Source: Rhodococcus sp. B7740 (GTDB taxonomy: Bacteria; Actinomycetota; Actinomycetes; Mycobacteriales; Mycobacteriaceae). Taken from it: a DNA stretch of 64,000 nucleotides. The notes below the pieces were generated by a model, which saw only the letters and a program-made list of their open reading frames with translations, searched no databases and was not told the origin of the DNA. A program made the position numbers and the translations under genes. Where the stretch lies: the NCBI RefSeq assembly GCF_000954115.1, contig NZ_CP010797.1:1612001-1676000 (forward strand). The letters run 5' to 3'. Positions 8,614 to 20,489 of this stretch are shown piece after piece; the first letter of the stretch is position 1, and each line of letters opens with the position of its first letter.

Positions 8614-9672
8614 TCAATCGCGAGGTGCAGGCTTGGTGCCGGTGATCATCACGTTGTAGAACAGCCCGCGCGGCACCACGTGTTGCAGCACGTTCTCGTC
8701 GACCCAGCTCAGTGTCTTCCAACCACCGAAGGCGAACTTGGCCCAGTTCCACCCCAGCTTGCCCGCTGGCACTGCGGCCTCGAAGGTCCGCACCGGCCAG
8801 CCGAGGAGAGCGGCGGCGAACTCCTCGGTGTTGGCCTGCACGGACTCCGCACCGGCCGAGAGCGCGATGTGCTCGAGATCGGTCGGATCGAACGTGTGCA
8901 GGTCGACGACGGCTTCGAGTGCCGCTGCTCGCGAGGACTCGTCGAGCTCTTCCTGGGGCTTGCGCCAGCTCGCCAGGAACGGGAGCTTGGTTGCGCGGGT
9001 GGTCGCCTCCCACGTGATGCGTCCGAGCCAGCGTGCGTAGAAGTTGCCGACGGTGGTGGGTTCGCCCGCGAAGACGAAGCGACCGCCCGGCTTGAGCACC
9101 CGCAACACCTCACGCAGGGACTGTTCGACGTCCGGGATGTGGTGGAGGACGGCGTGCCCGACGACGAGATCGAACGTGTTGTCGTCGTACGGAATCGTCT
9201 CCGCGTCGGCGACGCGGCCGTCGACGTCCAGGCCGAGGTGCTCGGCGTTGCGAAGTGCGACCTTGACCATGCCGGGCGAGAGGTCGGTGACCGAGCCCTT
9301 CTCCGCTATCCCGGCCTGCATCAGGTTGAGCAGGAAGAATCCGGTACCGCAACCCAGTTCGAGCGCGCGGCCGTACGGCACGTCGGACTGTGCGGAGGCG
9401 TCGCCGGAGACGGCCTGATCGAACCTGCCGCGTGCGTAGTCGATGCATCGCTCGTCGTAGGAAATCGACCACTTGTCGTCGTAGGTCTCGGCTTCCCAAT
9501 CGTGGTACAGCACCTGCGCCAGTTTGGTGTCCGAGCGTGCAGCCTCGACCTGCTCGGCAGTGGCGTGCGGATTCGGGGCGGGATCGACCTGGCGGTCATC
9601 GGACTCGGCCGAGGCCAGGGACGTCGAGTTCGAGAGCGAGCGATCGACACCGTCGTGGGGGCTTGCAGTCAT
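8614..9672 (-). CDS. Class I SAM-dependent methyltransferase (Rv3038c-like)
   Basis: A 352-residue protein with a long polar N-terminus (about residues 1-60), then the SAM-binding motif ELGCGTGFFLLNLM and the post-motif DLVVGHAVLHHIPDVEQ of UbiE/Methyltransf_11 enzymes. The C-terminal 130 residues form an additional helical region. It lies between enoyl-CoA hydratase and the THUMP-like methyltransferase, as in M. tuberculosis. The substrate is unknown; a small-molecule or lipid role would fit. The 40-bp gap to the downstream gene suggests co-transcription. Confidence 0.82.
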   Translation of the reverse strand: MTASPHDGVDRSLSNSTSLASAESDDRQVDPAPNPHATAEQVEAARSDTKLAQVLYHDWEAETYDDKWSISYDERCIDYARGRFDQAVSGDASAQSDVPYGRALELGCGTGFFLLNLMQAGIAEKGSVTDLSPGMVKVALRNAEHLGLDVDGRVADAETIPYDDNTFDLVVGHAVLHHIPDVEQSLREVLRVLKPGGRFVFAGEPTTVGNFYARWLGRITWEATTRATKLPFLASWRKPQEELDESSRAAALEAVVDLHTFDPTDLEHIALSAGAESVQANTEEFAAALLGWPVRTFEAAVPAGKLGWNWAKFAFGGWKTLSWVDENVLQHVVPRGLFYNVMITGTKPAPRD

Positions 9673-9730
9673 CAGGCGAGCCTACTATCCGGTAGCTGTG
9701 GAACAACTCTTCTCCGGTCGGGCCGGTGCT

Positions 9731-10510
9731 TCACCGCCCGGTGAAGGTCGCTTTTCCAGGGCCGTCGGCCACGAACGACGTCATGCCGACGGTGCGATCC
9801 TCGGTGGCGAACAGGGCCGCGAACTGCTGGGCCTCGATTCGCAGACCGGTGGTGAGATCGACGTCGAGCCCCTGGTCGATCGACGCTTTGGCCGCTGCGA
9901 GCGCTCGCGATGCACCCGTGGTGAACTGCATGGCCCAGGTGCGGGCGGCGTTGTACACCTCGTCCGGTGCCACCACCTCGTCCACCAAGCCGATGCGCAG
10001 CGCTTCCTCGGCACCGACGAAGCGGCCGGTGAAGACCATGTCCTTGGCACGGCTCGGGCCGATCAACCGGGCCAGCCGTTGGGTGCCGCCGCCGCCGGGG
10101 ATGACGCCGAGCAGCACCTCGGGGACACCGAATTTCGCGTTGTCGCCCGCGATCCGACGATCTGCTCCCAGCGCGACCTCGAGCCCACCACCGAGTGCGT
10201 ATCCGGTCACCGCGGCAACGACGGGCTTGGGAACGGTGCTCAGCGAGCCGAGAGCGGACTGCAGATCCTCGGCGATGGCAGCCATCTCGGCCGCGGACAA
10301 CGACACCATCTCCTTGATGTCGGCACCGGCCGCGAACACCTTCTCGCCGCCGTAGACGACGACGGCCTTGACCTCGGAATTCACGGTGGCCTCACGCGCC
10401 GCCGCGCGAATCTCCTCCTGCATCTGCCGGTTCAATGCGTTCATCGGTGGGCGATCCAGGCGGATGGTGCCGATACCGTCCGATACCTCGAGATTCACGA
10501 ACTCAGCCAT
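9731..10510 (-). CDS. Enoyl-CoA hydratase/isomerase family protein (EchA17-like)
   Basis: A 259-residue crotonase. The oxyanion-hole segment FAAGADIKEM, the catalytic-glutamate segment FGVPEVLLGVIPGGGGTQRL and the second acidic position in SRAKDMVFTG are present; the second acid is Asp where rat hydratase has Glu, common in actinobacterial paralogues. It would hydrate 2-enoyl-CoA in beta-oxidation. The open frame continues upstream to 10750, but the family start MAEFVNLEVSDG is at ATG 10510, 11 bp after the NUDIX stop, implying an operon with that gene. Position matches echA17 (Rv3039c). Confidence 0.9.
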   Translation of the reverse strand: MAEFVNLEVSDGIGTIRLDRPPMNALNRQMQEEIRAAAREATVNSEVKAVVVYGGEKVFAAGADIKEMVSLSAAEMAAIAEDLQSALGSLSTVPKPVVAAVTGYALGGGLEVALGADRRIAGDNAKFGVPEVLLGVIPGGGGTQRLARLIGPSRAKDMVFTGRFVGAEEALRIGLVDEVVAPDEVYNAARTWAMQFTTGASRALAAAKASIDQGLDVDLTTGLRIEAQQFAALFATEDRTVGMTSFVADGPGKATFTGR

Positions 10511-10521
10511 GGGCCGAAAGG

Positions 10522-11352
10522 CTACCGGGCCTCGTCCCGGCGATCGGACCAGGGATGTCGCGTTCCGGCGTAGTAGTCCTCGTCGCCGTCGAAGAGCACT
10601 CGTACGGTGCCGTCGTCTCGGGTCAGTACCGGCAGGACCGGGGTTACCTCGCGTTCGTGAGCAACGACGTCCGCGACCGTGTCGAACCGGGACAGCGCAT
10701 CCAACTGGCTCCAGGTCGGCGGAAGCAGGATGGTGTTTCCGGAGCGCCAATCCGCCAGTGCATCACCGGTCGAGCGCCAGCTGACCGACGCCGCCTCGCT
10801 GGTTTCGCCGTCCGCATTCTGGCCCTCGGGCAGCACGGCGACGAAGAATCGGGTGTCGTACCGTCGCGCTTCACCGACCGGAGTGATCCAGTGCGACCAG
10901 GGCCGGAGCAGATCCGCTCGCAGGACGAGGTCGTGGGCGGTGAGAAATTCGGCGAACGAGATCTCACGGCGCTCCAGCCGACCGCGCTCCGCAGCGAACG
11001 GCGCGGTATCGGCGACGATCGACTCCGGCGTCGAGCCGGCCAACAGCACCCCGCACTCCTCGAACGTCTCACGCGCTGCAGCACACACCAGGGCCTGCGC
11101 CCTGCCCTCGTCGGTTGCGAAGCGCTCGGCCCACCACGACGGTGGCGGACCTGCCCAGCGGACGTCCGCTGCCGCGTCCGCAGGGTCGACGCCGCCACCG
11201 GGAAACACCGTCATCCCTCCCGCGAACGCCATGCCACCGACGCGTTCGAGCAGGAACACCTCGATGCCCGGCCGTGACAGACCGTCACGAATCAAGATGA
11301 CGGTCGAGGCATCCCGCGCCTGCACGTGATCGGCAGCACCAGTCGAACTCAT
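10522..11352 (-). CDS. NUDIX hydrolase (Rv3040c-like)
   Basis: A 276-residue NUDIX-superfamily protein. The N-terminus reads ASTVILIRDG, followed by GGMTVFPGGGVDPAD, and the degenerate Nudix box ends ARETFEECGVLL, retaining the metal-binding REx2EE core. The spacer between the glycine loop and the box is longer than in canonical members, as in the RNase/CoA-pyrophosphatase-like actinobacterial branch. Substrate unknown. ATG 11352 was chosen over TTG 11361. It is probably co-transcribed with the downstream enoyl-CoA hydratase (11-bp gap). Confidence 0.85.
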   Translation of the reverse strand: MSSTGAADHVQARDASTVILIRDGLSRPGIEVFLLERVGGMAFAGGMTVFPGGGVDPADAAADVRWAGPPPSWWAERFATDEGRAQALVCAAARETFEECGVLLAGSTPESIVADTAPFAAERGRLERREISFAEFLTAHDLVLRADLLRPWSHWITPVGEARRYDTRFFVAVLPEGQNADGETSEAASVSWRSTGDALADWRSGNTILLPPTWSQLDALSRFDTVADVVAHEREVTPVLPVLTRDDGTVRVLFDGDEDYYAGTRHPWSDRRDEAR

Positions 11353-11400
11353 GGAAGGCAACGTACCGCTGCGCTGCGCAACGCCGTCGCTCGGTCCGCG

Positions 11401-11430
11401 CTATCGGCGGTGCGTGCTATCGGCGGTGCG
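11401..11430. repeat. Short tandem duplication at the 3' end of the ABC ATPase gene
   Basis: CTATCGGCGGTGCG occurs at 11401-11414 and again at 11417-11430, a 14-bp unit repeated at 16-bp spacing. The second copy contains the gene's stop codon (11417-11419 on the reverse strand), so the duplication supplies a second in-frame stop downstream. It looks like simple replication slippage. Confidence 0.6.
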
Positions 11431-12238
11431 CGCCGGCAGCGCGGGTTCGCCGCGCGAAGAACCGACCGTCGACGCGATCGAGCGTGATCGACTGGCTGAA
11501 CGCCTCGGTCAGGTTCTCTGCGGTGATGACGTCGTCGACCAGTCCCTGTGCCACCACCCCGCCTTCCTTGAGCAACAACGCGTGACTGAATCCCGGCGGA
11601 ATCTCTTCCACGTGGTGGGTGATCAGCACGGTGGCGGGGGCATCGGGATCGGCTGCGAGGTCGGTCAGGCGTGCCACCAGTTCCTCGCGTCCGCCGAGGT
11701 CGAGGCCCGCCGCCGGCTCGTCCAGCAAGAGCAGTTCGGGATCGGTCATCAGGGCACGGGCGATGAGAACACGCTTTCGTTCGCCTTCGGACAACGTGCC
11801 GTAGGTGCGGGTGGCGAGATGTTCGGCACCGAGGCTCTCAAGCATCTCGACTGCGCGCTCGGTGTCGACCGCGTCGTATTTCTCTCGCCAACGCCCCAGT
11901 ACCGAGTAGCCCGCGGACACGACCAGATCGGACACGAGTTCGTCGGCCGGAATGCGCTGCGCCAGCGAGGAGGAGGACAAGCCGATCCGCGGTCGGAGTT
12001 CGGAGACGTCGACCCTGCCCATGACCTCTCCGAGAACGTGGGCGACACCGGACGTGGGATGGATCTCGGCGGCAGCGATACGCAGCAGAGACGTCTTTCC
12101 GGCACCGTTGGGGCCGAGCACGACCCACCGTTCGTCCAGTTCCACCTTCCAGGTGACGGGTCCCACCAGGGTCGCACCGCCCCGGCGGACGACTACGTCG
12201 GTGAAATCTACGAGCAGGTCGGGATCCGGTTCAGACAC
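11417..12238 (-). CDS. ABC transporter ATP-binding protein (Rv3041c-like)
   Basis: A 273-residue ABC ATPase. Walker A GPNGAGKTSLL, signature LSEGERKRVLIARAL, Walker B ELLLLDEPAAGLD and the H-loop TVLITHHVEE are all present. It resembles the ModF/YlmA-type stand-alone ATPases; no permease is encoded nearby, so its partner is unknown. GTG 12238 (VSEPDPDLLVDF) is preceded by AGAAG at a workable spacing; ATG 12259 would add seven residues. It diverges from glgX across about 50 bp. Confidence 0.87.
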   Translation of the reverse strand: MSEPDPDLLVDFTDVVVRRGGATLVGPVTWKVELDERWVVLGPNGAGKTSLLRIAAAEIHPTSGVAHVLGEVMGRVDVSELRPRIGLSSSSLAQRIPADELVSDLVVSAGYSVLGRWREKYDAVDTERAVEMLESLGAEHLATRTYGTLSEGERKRVLIARALMTDPELLLLDEPAAGLDLGGREELVARLTDLAADPDAPATVLITHHVEEIPPGFSHALLLKEGGVVAQGLVDDVITAENLTEAFSQSITLDRVDGRFFARRTRAAGAHRR

Positions 12239-12290
12239 GACGCCTATCTTCTCGCACATCGACCGCGCATTCACGGCAGGATGTGCACGC

Positions 12291-14456
12291 GTGTCGCCCA
12301 ATGACGATCTACCCAGCACTTCCCGCCGTACCTCGGACCGGGAATCCGGCGCGAACCCACCCGGATCACCGTTCCCGCTGGGTGCCACTGCACTGTCGAC
12401 TGGCACTCAATTTGCAGTCCATGCGCCCGAGGCCGATGGAGTCGAGGTGTGTCTGGTCGATCCGGACGGCGGTGAACGACGGGTGGAACTGACCACCCGC
12501 ACGTTCGGAGTTCGACATGCCTTCGTGCCGGGAGTTCGACCCGGTGACCGATACGGGTTCCGCGCCCACGGGAGGTGGGATCCGCACTCCGGACGACGGT
12601 TCAACGGCGCGAAGATTCTGCTCGATCCCGCAGCACGCCAGGTGTCCGGAACCTTCGGCGACCCATCGGCACTGCTCGCCTACGAGGACGATCCGTTCGG
12701 GGCACCCAGTTCTCGAGACTCGTTCGGACACCTCCCGCTCGGCGTCGTCTGCGCGGCCGCAGATCGCGTGGGCCGTCCCGCGCGCCCCGATGTGCCCTGG
12801 GACCGAACCGTTCTCTACGAGCTACACGTGGGCTCGTTCACGGCCCGCAATCCCGCTGTGCCCGAGCATCTTCGCGGTACGTACCTCGGGCTCGCCGAGC
12901 CGGCGGTACTCGAACACCTCGCTCGCATCGGCATCACGTCGGTCGAATTGTTGCCCGTACACACCACATTCACCGAACCGGGCGTCCGCGCCCGGGGTAT
13001 GCGAAACCACTGGGGGTACTCGACGGGTGCGTACTTCGCCCCGGATCCGCGCTTCGCCGCTGTTCCCGGTGCCGAGGTGGACGAGTTTCGCACCATGGTC
13101 GACGCGCTGCACGCTGCCGGGATCGAGGTGATCCTCGACGTCGTCTACAACCACACGTGCGAATCCGCGGTCGACGGTCCCTCGATCAGTTGGCGTGGGC
13201 TCGATGCGCCCGGCTACTACCTGCTGGACGGACGTGGATCGGACGTCGATCTGACCGGCTGCGGCAACACTCTCGATTCCGCTTCGCCTGCGGTGGTGCG
13301 GATGGCGTGCGACAGCCTTCGGTACTGGGTCGAGGACATGGGTGTGGACGGGTTCCGATTCGACCTGGCCAGCACCCTCGGTCGACCCGGTGGTTGGCGA
13401 TTCGATTCTCGCGCACCGTTGTTGACCGCCGTTGCCACCGACCCGGTCCTGGCTCGGGTCAAATTGATCGCCGAGCCGTGGGACGCCACCGGTGCCGGCT
13501 ATCAGGTCGGCAACTTCGGAGTGGCGTGGTCGGAATGGAACGATCGCTACCGCGACACGGTGCGACGCTTCTGGGCGGGCCAGCACGGTGTCCGCGAATT
13601 GGCCTCGCGCCTGGCCGGTTCGGAAGACCTCTTCGCAGGCAACGGACGCCTGCCGTGGGCGTCGATCAACTTCGTCACCGCGCACGACGGGTTCACCGCC
13701 CGAGATCTGGTGTCGTACGAGCGGAAGCACAACGAGGCCAACGGCGAAGAGAACAGGGACGGCACCGACAACAACTCGTCGGTCAACCACGGCATCGAGG
13801 GTCCGAGCGAGGACCCGTCGGTCGTCGAGGCCCGGGGACGCCATGTTCGGGCGCTACTGGCAACCCTGACGCTCTCCACCGGTACGCCGATGCTGCTCGC
13901 CGGCGACGAACTGGGACACACCCAGGGAGGCAACAACAATGCGTACTGCGTCGCCGAGAACGCTCCGGCGGCAGAGAGCTGGGCCATCGACTGGGACGGC
14001 GCGGATCAGAACATGATTCGCTTCGTAGGTCGACTGCTCCGCGTCCGAGCGAGCGCGCCGACCCTTCGTCAGCAGGAGTTCTTCACCGGCCGCGCGACAC
14101 CGACCGGCCGACCCGATCTGGTCTGGTTCGATTCCGCCGGAATCGAATTCGACACGGACCGATGGAACGACGACTCGGTGCGCACCATTCAGGCCTGGGT
14201 GGACGGTTCCGACGTCCGCTCCTACGCCTCCGACGGTGGGCAGGTCGACGACGCGAGCTCGCTCCTCGTGCTCCATTCCGGTGGCCCCGCCGAGATCACT
14301 CTGGCGTGCCCGAGTTGGTCGGCGTCGCGGTTCGTTCCGGTCCTCGATTCCTCGTGCGCGGACGGGGTGCCCGCGGATACCACTGCGCTGGAACCGGGTT
14401 CGACGATATCGGTGACCGGATCGACTGTCCTGGTACTGCGCAGCGCAGGCAGGTGA
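12291..14456 (+). CDS. glgX: Glycogen debranching enzyme (GH13 isoamylase type)
   Basis: A 721-residue GH13_11 enzyme of GlgX/TreX type, which cleaves alpha-1,6 branches of limit glycogen. It has an N-terminal CBM48-like domain, then the conserved GH13 regions DVVYNHTCE, DGFRFDLAS (nucleophile Asp), LIAEPWD (acid/base Glu) and NFVTAHDGFT (stabilising Asp). The C-terminal beta domain ends VLVLRS. GTG 12291 has GCAGGA about nine bases upstream and gives the usual family length. Its location 7 kb from the MGLP glucan genes is suggestive but not evidence of shared function. The last 235 bp overlap a convergent gene. Confidence 0.93.
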   Translation: MSPNDDLPSTSRRTSDRESGANPPGSPFPLGATALSTGTQFAVHAPEADGVEVCLVDPDGGERRVELTTRTFGVRHAFVPGVRPGDRYGFRAHGRWDPHSGRRFNGAKILLDPAARQVSGTFGDPSALLAYEDDPFGAPSSRDSFGHLPLGVVCAAADRVGRPARPDVPWDRTVLYELHVGSFTARNPAVPEHLRGTYLGLAEPAVLEHLARIGITSVELLPVHTTFTEPGVRARGMRNHWGYSTGAYFAPDPRFAAVPGAEVDEFRTMVDALHAAGIEVILDVVYNHTCESAVDGPSISWRGLDAPGYYLLDGRGSDVDLTGCGNTLDSASPAVVRMACDSLRYWVEDMGVDGFRFDLASTLGRPGGWRFDSRAPLLTAVATDPVLARVKLIAEPWDATGAGYQVGNFGVAWSEWNDRYRDTVRRFWAGQHGVRELASRLAGSEDLFAGNGRLPWASINFVTAHDGFTARDLVSYERKHNEANGEENRDGTDNNSSVNHGIEGPSEDPSVVEARGRHVRALLATLTLSTGTPMLLAGDELGHTQGGNNNAYCVAENAPAAESWAIDWDGADQNMIRFVGRLLRVRASAPTLRQQEFFTGRATPTGRPDLVWFDSAGIEFDTDRWNDDSVRTIQAWVDGSDVRSYASDGGQVDDASSLLVLHSGGPAEITLACPSWSASRFVPVLDSSCADGVPADTTALEPGSTISVTGSTVLVLRSAGR

Positions 14457-15049
14457 GTCATGAACAGTTGCACGAGCGGACCGACTCCGAGCGCATAGAG
14501 AACCGTCCCGACGCCGAGCGTCCCGCCGAGCAACCAACCGGTGAGTACCACCGACAGCTCGATTCCGGTGCGGGTCAGGCGAATCGACCATCCGGTCCTG
14601 GCCACCAGACCGGTCATCAGTCCGTCTCGTGGCCCCGGGCCCATCCCGGCACCGATGTACAGCGCGGTTGCGAACGCGTTGAGCACGATGCCCGACACCA
14701 TGGCAACGGTCCTGATCGGGAGTCCGTCGAGATGCGGCAACACCGCGGACGTCGCGTCCACGGCAACGGCGATCACCACGACGTTGCTCACGGTACCCAG
14801 GCCCGGACGTTGCCGCAGCGGGATCCACATCAGCAGTACGGCCACTCCGGTGATCGCGGTGATGGTTCCGAAACTCAGCGACAGGTGACGTTCGAGACCC
14901 TGGTGCAAGACGTCCCACGGGTTGACGCCCAGTCCACCCGCGATCATCGACGACATCGACGCCCCGTACAGCCACAGCCCCACGTAGAGGGCAGCCAACC
15001 GAGAGGGAAGCCGGCGACCGGCGACGACACGACGTGGTGAGGTGAACAT
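14222..15049 (-). CDS. YczE/YitT-family integral membrane protein
   Basis: A 275-residue protein of the YczE/YyaS family with about five transmembrane helices. Conserved landmarks are GLGVNPWDVLHQGL, IGAGMGPGPRDGLMTGL and GVGTVLYALGVGPLVQLF. Family members are small permease-like proteins of unknown substrate. The membrane part ends near residue 215; the remaining 60 or so polar residues are encoded antisense to the glgX 3' end because no stop occurs until 14222. ATG 15049 (MFTSPRRV) is preferred, with ATG 15085 possible. It follows the PTH2-domain gene on the same strand after 65 bp. Confidence 0.78.
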   Translation of the reverse strand: MFTSPRRVVAGRRLPSRLAALYVGLWLYGASMSSMIAGGLGVNPWDVLHQGLERHLSLSFGTITAITGVAVLLMWIPLRQRPGLGTVSNVVVIAVAVDATSAVLPHLDGLPIRTVAMVSGIVLNAFATALYIGAGMGPGPRDGLMTGLVARTGWSIRLTRTGIELSVVLTGWLLGGTLGVGTVLYALGVGPLVQLFMTHLPALRSTRTVDPVTDIVEPGSSAVVSAGTPSAHEESRTGTNRDADQLGHARVISAGPPEWSTRSELASSTCPPSEA

Positions 15050-15114
15050 GCCTCCAGTCTCGGGGCTACTGGATATGTTCGGCATAGCCAGTTGTGCGAC
15101 AGTGGACCCCAGCT

Positions 15115-17306
<2,192 letters not shown>

Positions 17307-19097
17307 CTACTTGGGGTCCGGGTCTCCGGATCCTTCGTGATCGCTGGTGGCGATCGGAGCCCGGCGGGCCTGTTCGAGGACGGCGGTGGTCTTACCACCG
17401 TGCGCTCCCGGCCCGACGTGCGCTTCCGCGCGCATCCGTTCGACCATGTGCGGGTAGTGCAACTCGAACGCCGGACGCTCGGAACGGATCCGAGGCAGTT
17501 CGGTGAAGTTGTGTCGCGGCGGCGGGCACGAGGTGGCCCACTCCAACGAGTTTCCGTAGCCCCACGGATCGTCGACCGTGACGACCTCGCCGTATCGGTA
17601 GGACTTGAACACGTTCCACACGAACGGCAGTGTCGAGGCACCCAGGATGAAGGCACCGATCGTGGAGATGACGTTCAACTCGGTGAACCCGTCCGAGGGC
17701 AGGTAATCGGCGTAGCGACGCGGCATGCCCTCGTTTCCGAGCCAGTGCTGCACCAGGAACGTGGCGTGGAATCCGAAGAACGTCAGCCAGAAGTGCCACT
17801 TGCCCAGCGCCTCGTCCATCATCCGGCCCGTCATCTTCGGGAACCAGAAGTAGATGCCGGCGTACGTTGCGAACACCACGGTGCCGAACACCACGTAGTG
17901 GAAGTGGGCGACCACGAAGTACGTGTCGGTGACCTGGAAGTCGATGGGCGGCGACGCCAGCAGAACACCGGTGAGTCCGCCGAAGACGAAGGTGATCAGG
18001 AACCCGATCGAGAACAGCATCGGCGTTTCCAGTGTCACCTGGCCTCGCCACATCGTGCCGACCCAGTTGAAGATCTTCACACCCGTCGGCACCGCGATCA
18101 GGAACGTCATGAAGGAGAAGAACGGCAGCAACACCGCGCCCGTGGCGTACATGTGGTGCGCCCACACCGCGATGGAGAGGGCGGCGATGGCAATAGTCGC
18201 GTAGATCAGACCCGAGTAGCCGAAGATCGGCTTACGCGAGAAGACGGGGAACACCTCGGAGACGATTCCGAAGAACGGCAGCGCGATGATGTACACCTCG
18301 GGGTGACCGAAGAACCAGAACAGGTGCTGCCACAACAGCACTCCGCCGGTCGCCGGGTCGAACAGATGCGCCCCCAGATGTCGGTCGGCCGCCAGCCCGA
18401 GCAACGCAGCCGTCAGCAGGGGGAATGCCAGCAGGATCAGGATGGACGTCACCAGGATGTTCCAGGTGAAGATCGGCATGCGGAACATCGTCATGCCGGG
18501 AGCACGCAGGCAGATCACGGTGGTGATCATGTTGACGCCACCGAGGATGGTGCCGAGACCGCCGACGGCCAGGCCCATGATCCACAGGTCCGCACCGACG
18601 CCGGGCGAGTGCAGAGCCGAGGTGAGCGGGGTGTACGCGGTCCACCCGAAGTCGGCAGCACCGCCGGGGGTGATGAATCCGGCCGTGGCGATCAACGCAC
18701 CGAACAGGTAGAGCCAGTACGAGAACGCGTTCAACCGCGGGAACGCGACGTCGGGAGCGCCGATCTGCAGCGGAAGGATGTAGTTGGCGAATCCGAAGAC
18801 GATCGGCGTCGCGTAGAGCAACAGCATGATGGTGCCGTGCATGGTGAAGAGCTGGTTGTACTGCTCGTTGGACAGGAACTGCATTCCCGGAATGGCCAAC
18901 TCGGCGCGCATCAGCAGCGCCATGAGTCCACCGATCAGGAAGAACGCGAACGATGTCGCGATGTACATGATTCCCAACACCTTGGGATCGGTGGTCGTCA
19001 CCGCTTTGTGCAGGAACGACCCCTTCGGTCCCGTCCGCGGCGGGAACGGCCGAGCAGCATCCACCGCGGGAGCGGGCCTAGGCGCTAGGGCAGTCAC
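17307..19097 (-). CDS. ctaD: Cytochrome c oxidase subunit I (aa3-type)
   Basis: A 596-residue haem-copper oxidase subunit I with 12 predicted membrane helices. Diagnostic segments include [11 protein letters not shown] (haem a ligand His), [14 protein letters not shown] (CuB His and cross-linked Tyr) and [10 protein letters not shown] (His-His CuB ligands). It reduces O2 in the bc1-aa3 supercomplex. GTG 19097 is fixed by AGGAGG at an ideal 5-base spacing ([10 protein letters not shown] start); an upstream frame start at 19145 lacks one. It is monocistronic here, ending at the 17262-17292 terminator, with serB beyond. Confidence 0.97.
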   Translation of the reverse strand: MTALAPRPAPAVDAARPFPPRTGPKGSFLHKAVTTTDPKVLGIMYIATSFAFFLIGGLMALLMRAELAIPGMQFLSNEQYNQLFTMHGTIMLLLYATPIVFGFANYILPLQIGAPDVAFPRLNAFSYWLYLFGALIATAGFITPGGAADFGWTAYTPLTSALHSPGVGADLWIMGLAVGGLGTILGGVNMITTVICLRAPGMTMFRMPIFTWNILVTSILILLAFPLLTAALLGLAADRHLGAHLFDPATGGVLLWQHLFWFFGHPEVYIIALPFFGIVSEVFPVFSRKPIFGYSGLIYATIAIAALSIAVWAHHMYATGAVLLPFFSFMTFLIAVPTGVKIFNWVGTMWRGQVTLETPMLFSIGFLITFVFGGLTGVLLASPPIDFQVTDTYFVVAHFHYVVFGTVVFATYAGIYFWFPKMTGRMMDEALGKWHFWLTFFGFHATFLVQHWLGNEGMPRRYADYLPSDGFTELNVISTIGAFILGASTLPFVWNVFKSYRYGEVVTVDDPWGYGNSLEWATSCPPPRHNFTELPRIRSERPAFELHYPHMVERMRAEAHVGPGAHGGKTTAVLEQARRAPIATSDHEGSGDPDPK

Positions 19098-19399
19098 AGA
19101 TCCTCCTGATTGCGCGTCGGACCTCGAACCACGAGGCGACGTCATCTAGTCGTGCGCTCCTCGAATCGTAGACCGTCGGACCGACACTTGCCGAACCGGT
19201 CCTACCGTGTGTCGTATTGGCCCCGATCGAGCACGCCCACATCGCGCGATCTGCCTGCGCTGTCGGCCTTTCGGACGCATTCGACAACGCTTCGATCGTC
19301 GCCGATTCCGGACGCTCGACGGCGTCCGTTCGAGTGTTCTGCGACGGCCGCCTTCCGATACTGTGTGAGACCACCCGACCCGTCGAAGGAAGTCCCGCG
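19098..19399. other. Divergent ctaD/fecB intergenic region (302 bp)
   Basis: Carries the AGGAGG ribosome-binding site of ctaD (at 19102-19107, reverse strand) and the AAGGAAG site of fecB at 19386-19392. I see no IdeR-type box, long palindrome or RNA-like element, and no convincing short gene. Both promoters must lie here. Confidence 0.5.
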
Positions 19400-20485
19400 T
19401 TGCCACTCCACCCACGACTCCCCCGTTCGTGTGCACCGCGCAGGATGGGCGCCGTCGCCGCCGTGTGCCTTGCCGCCACCATGGCGCTGGTCGGCTGCTC
19501 CGATTCCGAAGCGCAGGACGACGCATCCACCATCATCCGCACCACCACGAACATCGCCGGTGCCGGAGTGGTCGGGAACAATCGGGACACCGTGGGACTG
19601 TGCCCCGCGCTCGCACCACTCGACCCGACCGGAATCGAGGGTGACACCCGACCCGTGGGACATGCCGAGGGGATCAGCGCCATTCCGGCCGACCCGCAGC
19701 GCATCGTCGTGCTCGACGCCGCAGGCCTCGACGCGAGCTGCGCGGTCGGAATCTGGGAGCGGGTCGTCGGAGCGGCCACGATCGACCCCGATTTCCGCGG
19801 TGACGGCGATCAACCGCTGTATCTGGGCACCGGATTGGCGTCCGTCCCGTCCGTCGGCCCGGTGGGTGCACCCGCCATCGATGCCATCGCCGCCCTCGAT
19901 CCCGACCTGATCCTGGGTGCCGATTCTCTCGGATCGAACACCTACGACGACCTGACGGCCATCGCCCCGACCGTCTTCACGGCGACCGGACAGGGGTGGA
20001 AGGACACGTTCCTGCAGTCCGCGGCTGCGCTCGGTCGCGGCCAGGCAGGATTCGAGGCACTCGCGTCGTTCACCGCGGATGCCGAGCGGGTCGGTCGCGA
20101 GATCGACGCCACCCAGACCCAGGCGTCCGTCGTTCGATTCGACGCGGACTCCATCGAAGTGGACGGTCCGAACTCCTTTGCCGGCCAGGTGCTCACCGAA
20201 GTGGGGGTCGCGCGACCGCAGAGCCAGCGCGACGCCGATTTCTCGGTCGAGGCGAACGATCTCTCGCCGGTGGAGGGAGACATCGTCTACGTGCGATTCG
20301 CAGGCCCCGACGGCGAGACGTACGGCCGCGAGGTGATGGACAGCGACGCGTGGCACGATCTGGGCTCGGTCACCGACGGTCGAGTGTTCGCGGTGAACGA
20401 CACGGTGTGGTCCGGCAGTGGGGTCGTCGCGGCTCGGGCGATTCTGGCCGATCTGTCCGCGTCGCTGAACGCCTACGTTTCCTGA
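19400..20485 (+). CDS. fecB: FecB-like periplasmic binding lipoprotein
   Basis: A 361-residue substrate-binding lipoprotein of the iron-siderophore/cobalamin class. The signal peptide ends in lipobox ALVGC (Cys33), followed by a low-complexity linker. The binding fold shows PQRIVVLDAAGLD, the first-lobe loop DPDLILGADS and a C-terminal helix. In M. tuberculosis the homologue Rv3044 has been linked to envelope integrity and haem or siderophore handling. No ABC permease is adjacent. TTG 19400 has AAGGAAG eight bases upstream; ATG 19445 is possible but would shorten the signal peptide. A NUDIX gene follows after 4 bp. Confidence 0.87.
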   Translation: MPLHPRLPRSCAPRRMGAVAAVCLAATMALVGCSDSEAQDDASTIIRTTTNIAGAGVVGNNRDTVGLCPALAPLDPTGIEGDTRPVGHAEGISAIPADPQRIVVLDAAGLDASCAVGIWERVVGAATIDPDFRGDGDQPLYLGTGLASVPSVGPVGAPAIDAIAALDPDLILGADSLGSNTYDDLTAIAPTVFTATGQGWKDTFLQSAAALGRGQAGFEALASFTADAERVGREIDATQTQASVVRFDADSIEVDGPNSFAGQVLTEVGVARPQSQRDADFSVEANDLSPVEGDIVYVRFAGPDGETYGREVMDSDAWHDLGSVTDGRVFAVNDTVWSGSGVVAARAILADLSASLNAYVS

Positions 20486-20489
20486 CGCG

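Noticed and set aside
12575..15040. 821-codon forward frame across glgX and the YczE gene
   Set aside because: Arg/Pro-rich composition typical of a GC-skewed shadow frame; both strands already carry recognisable genes.
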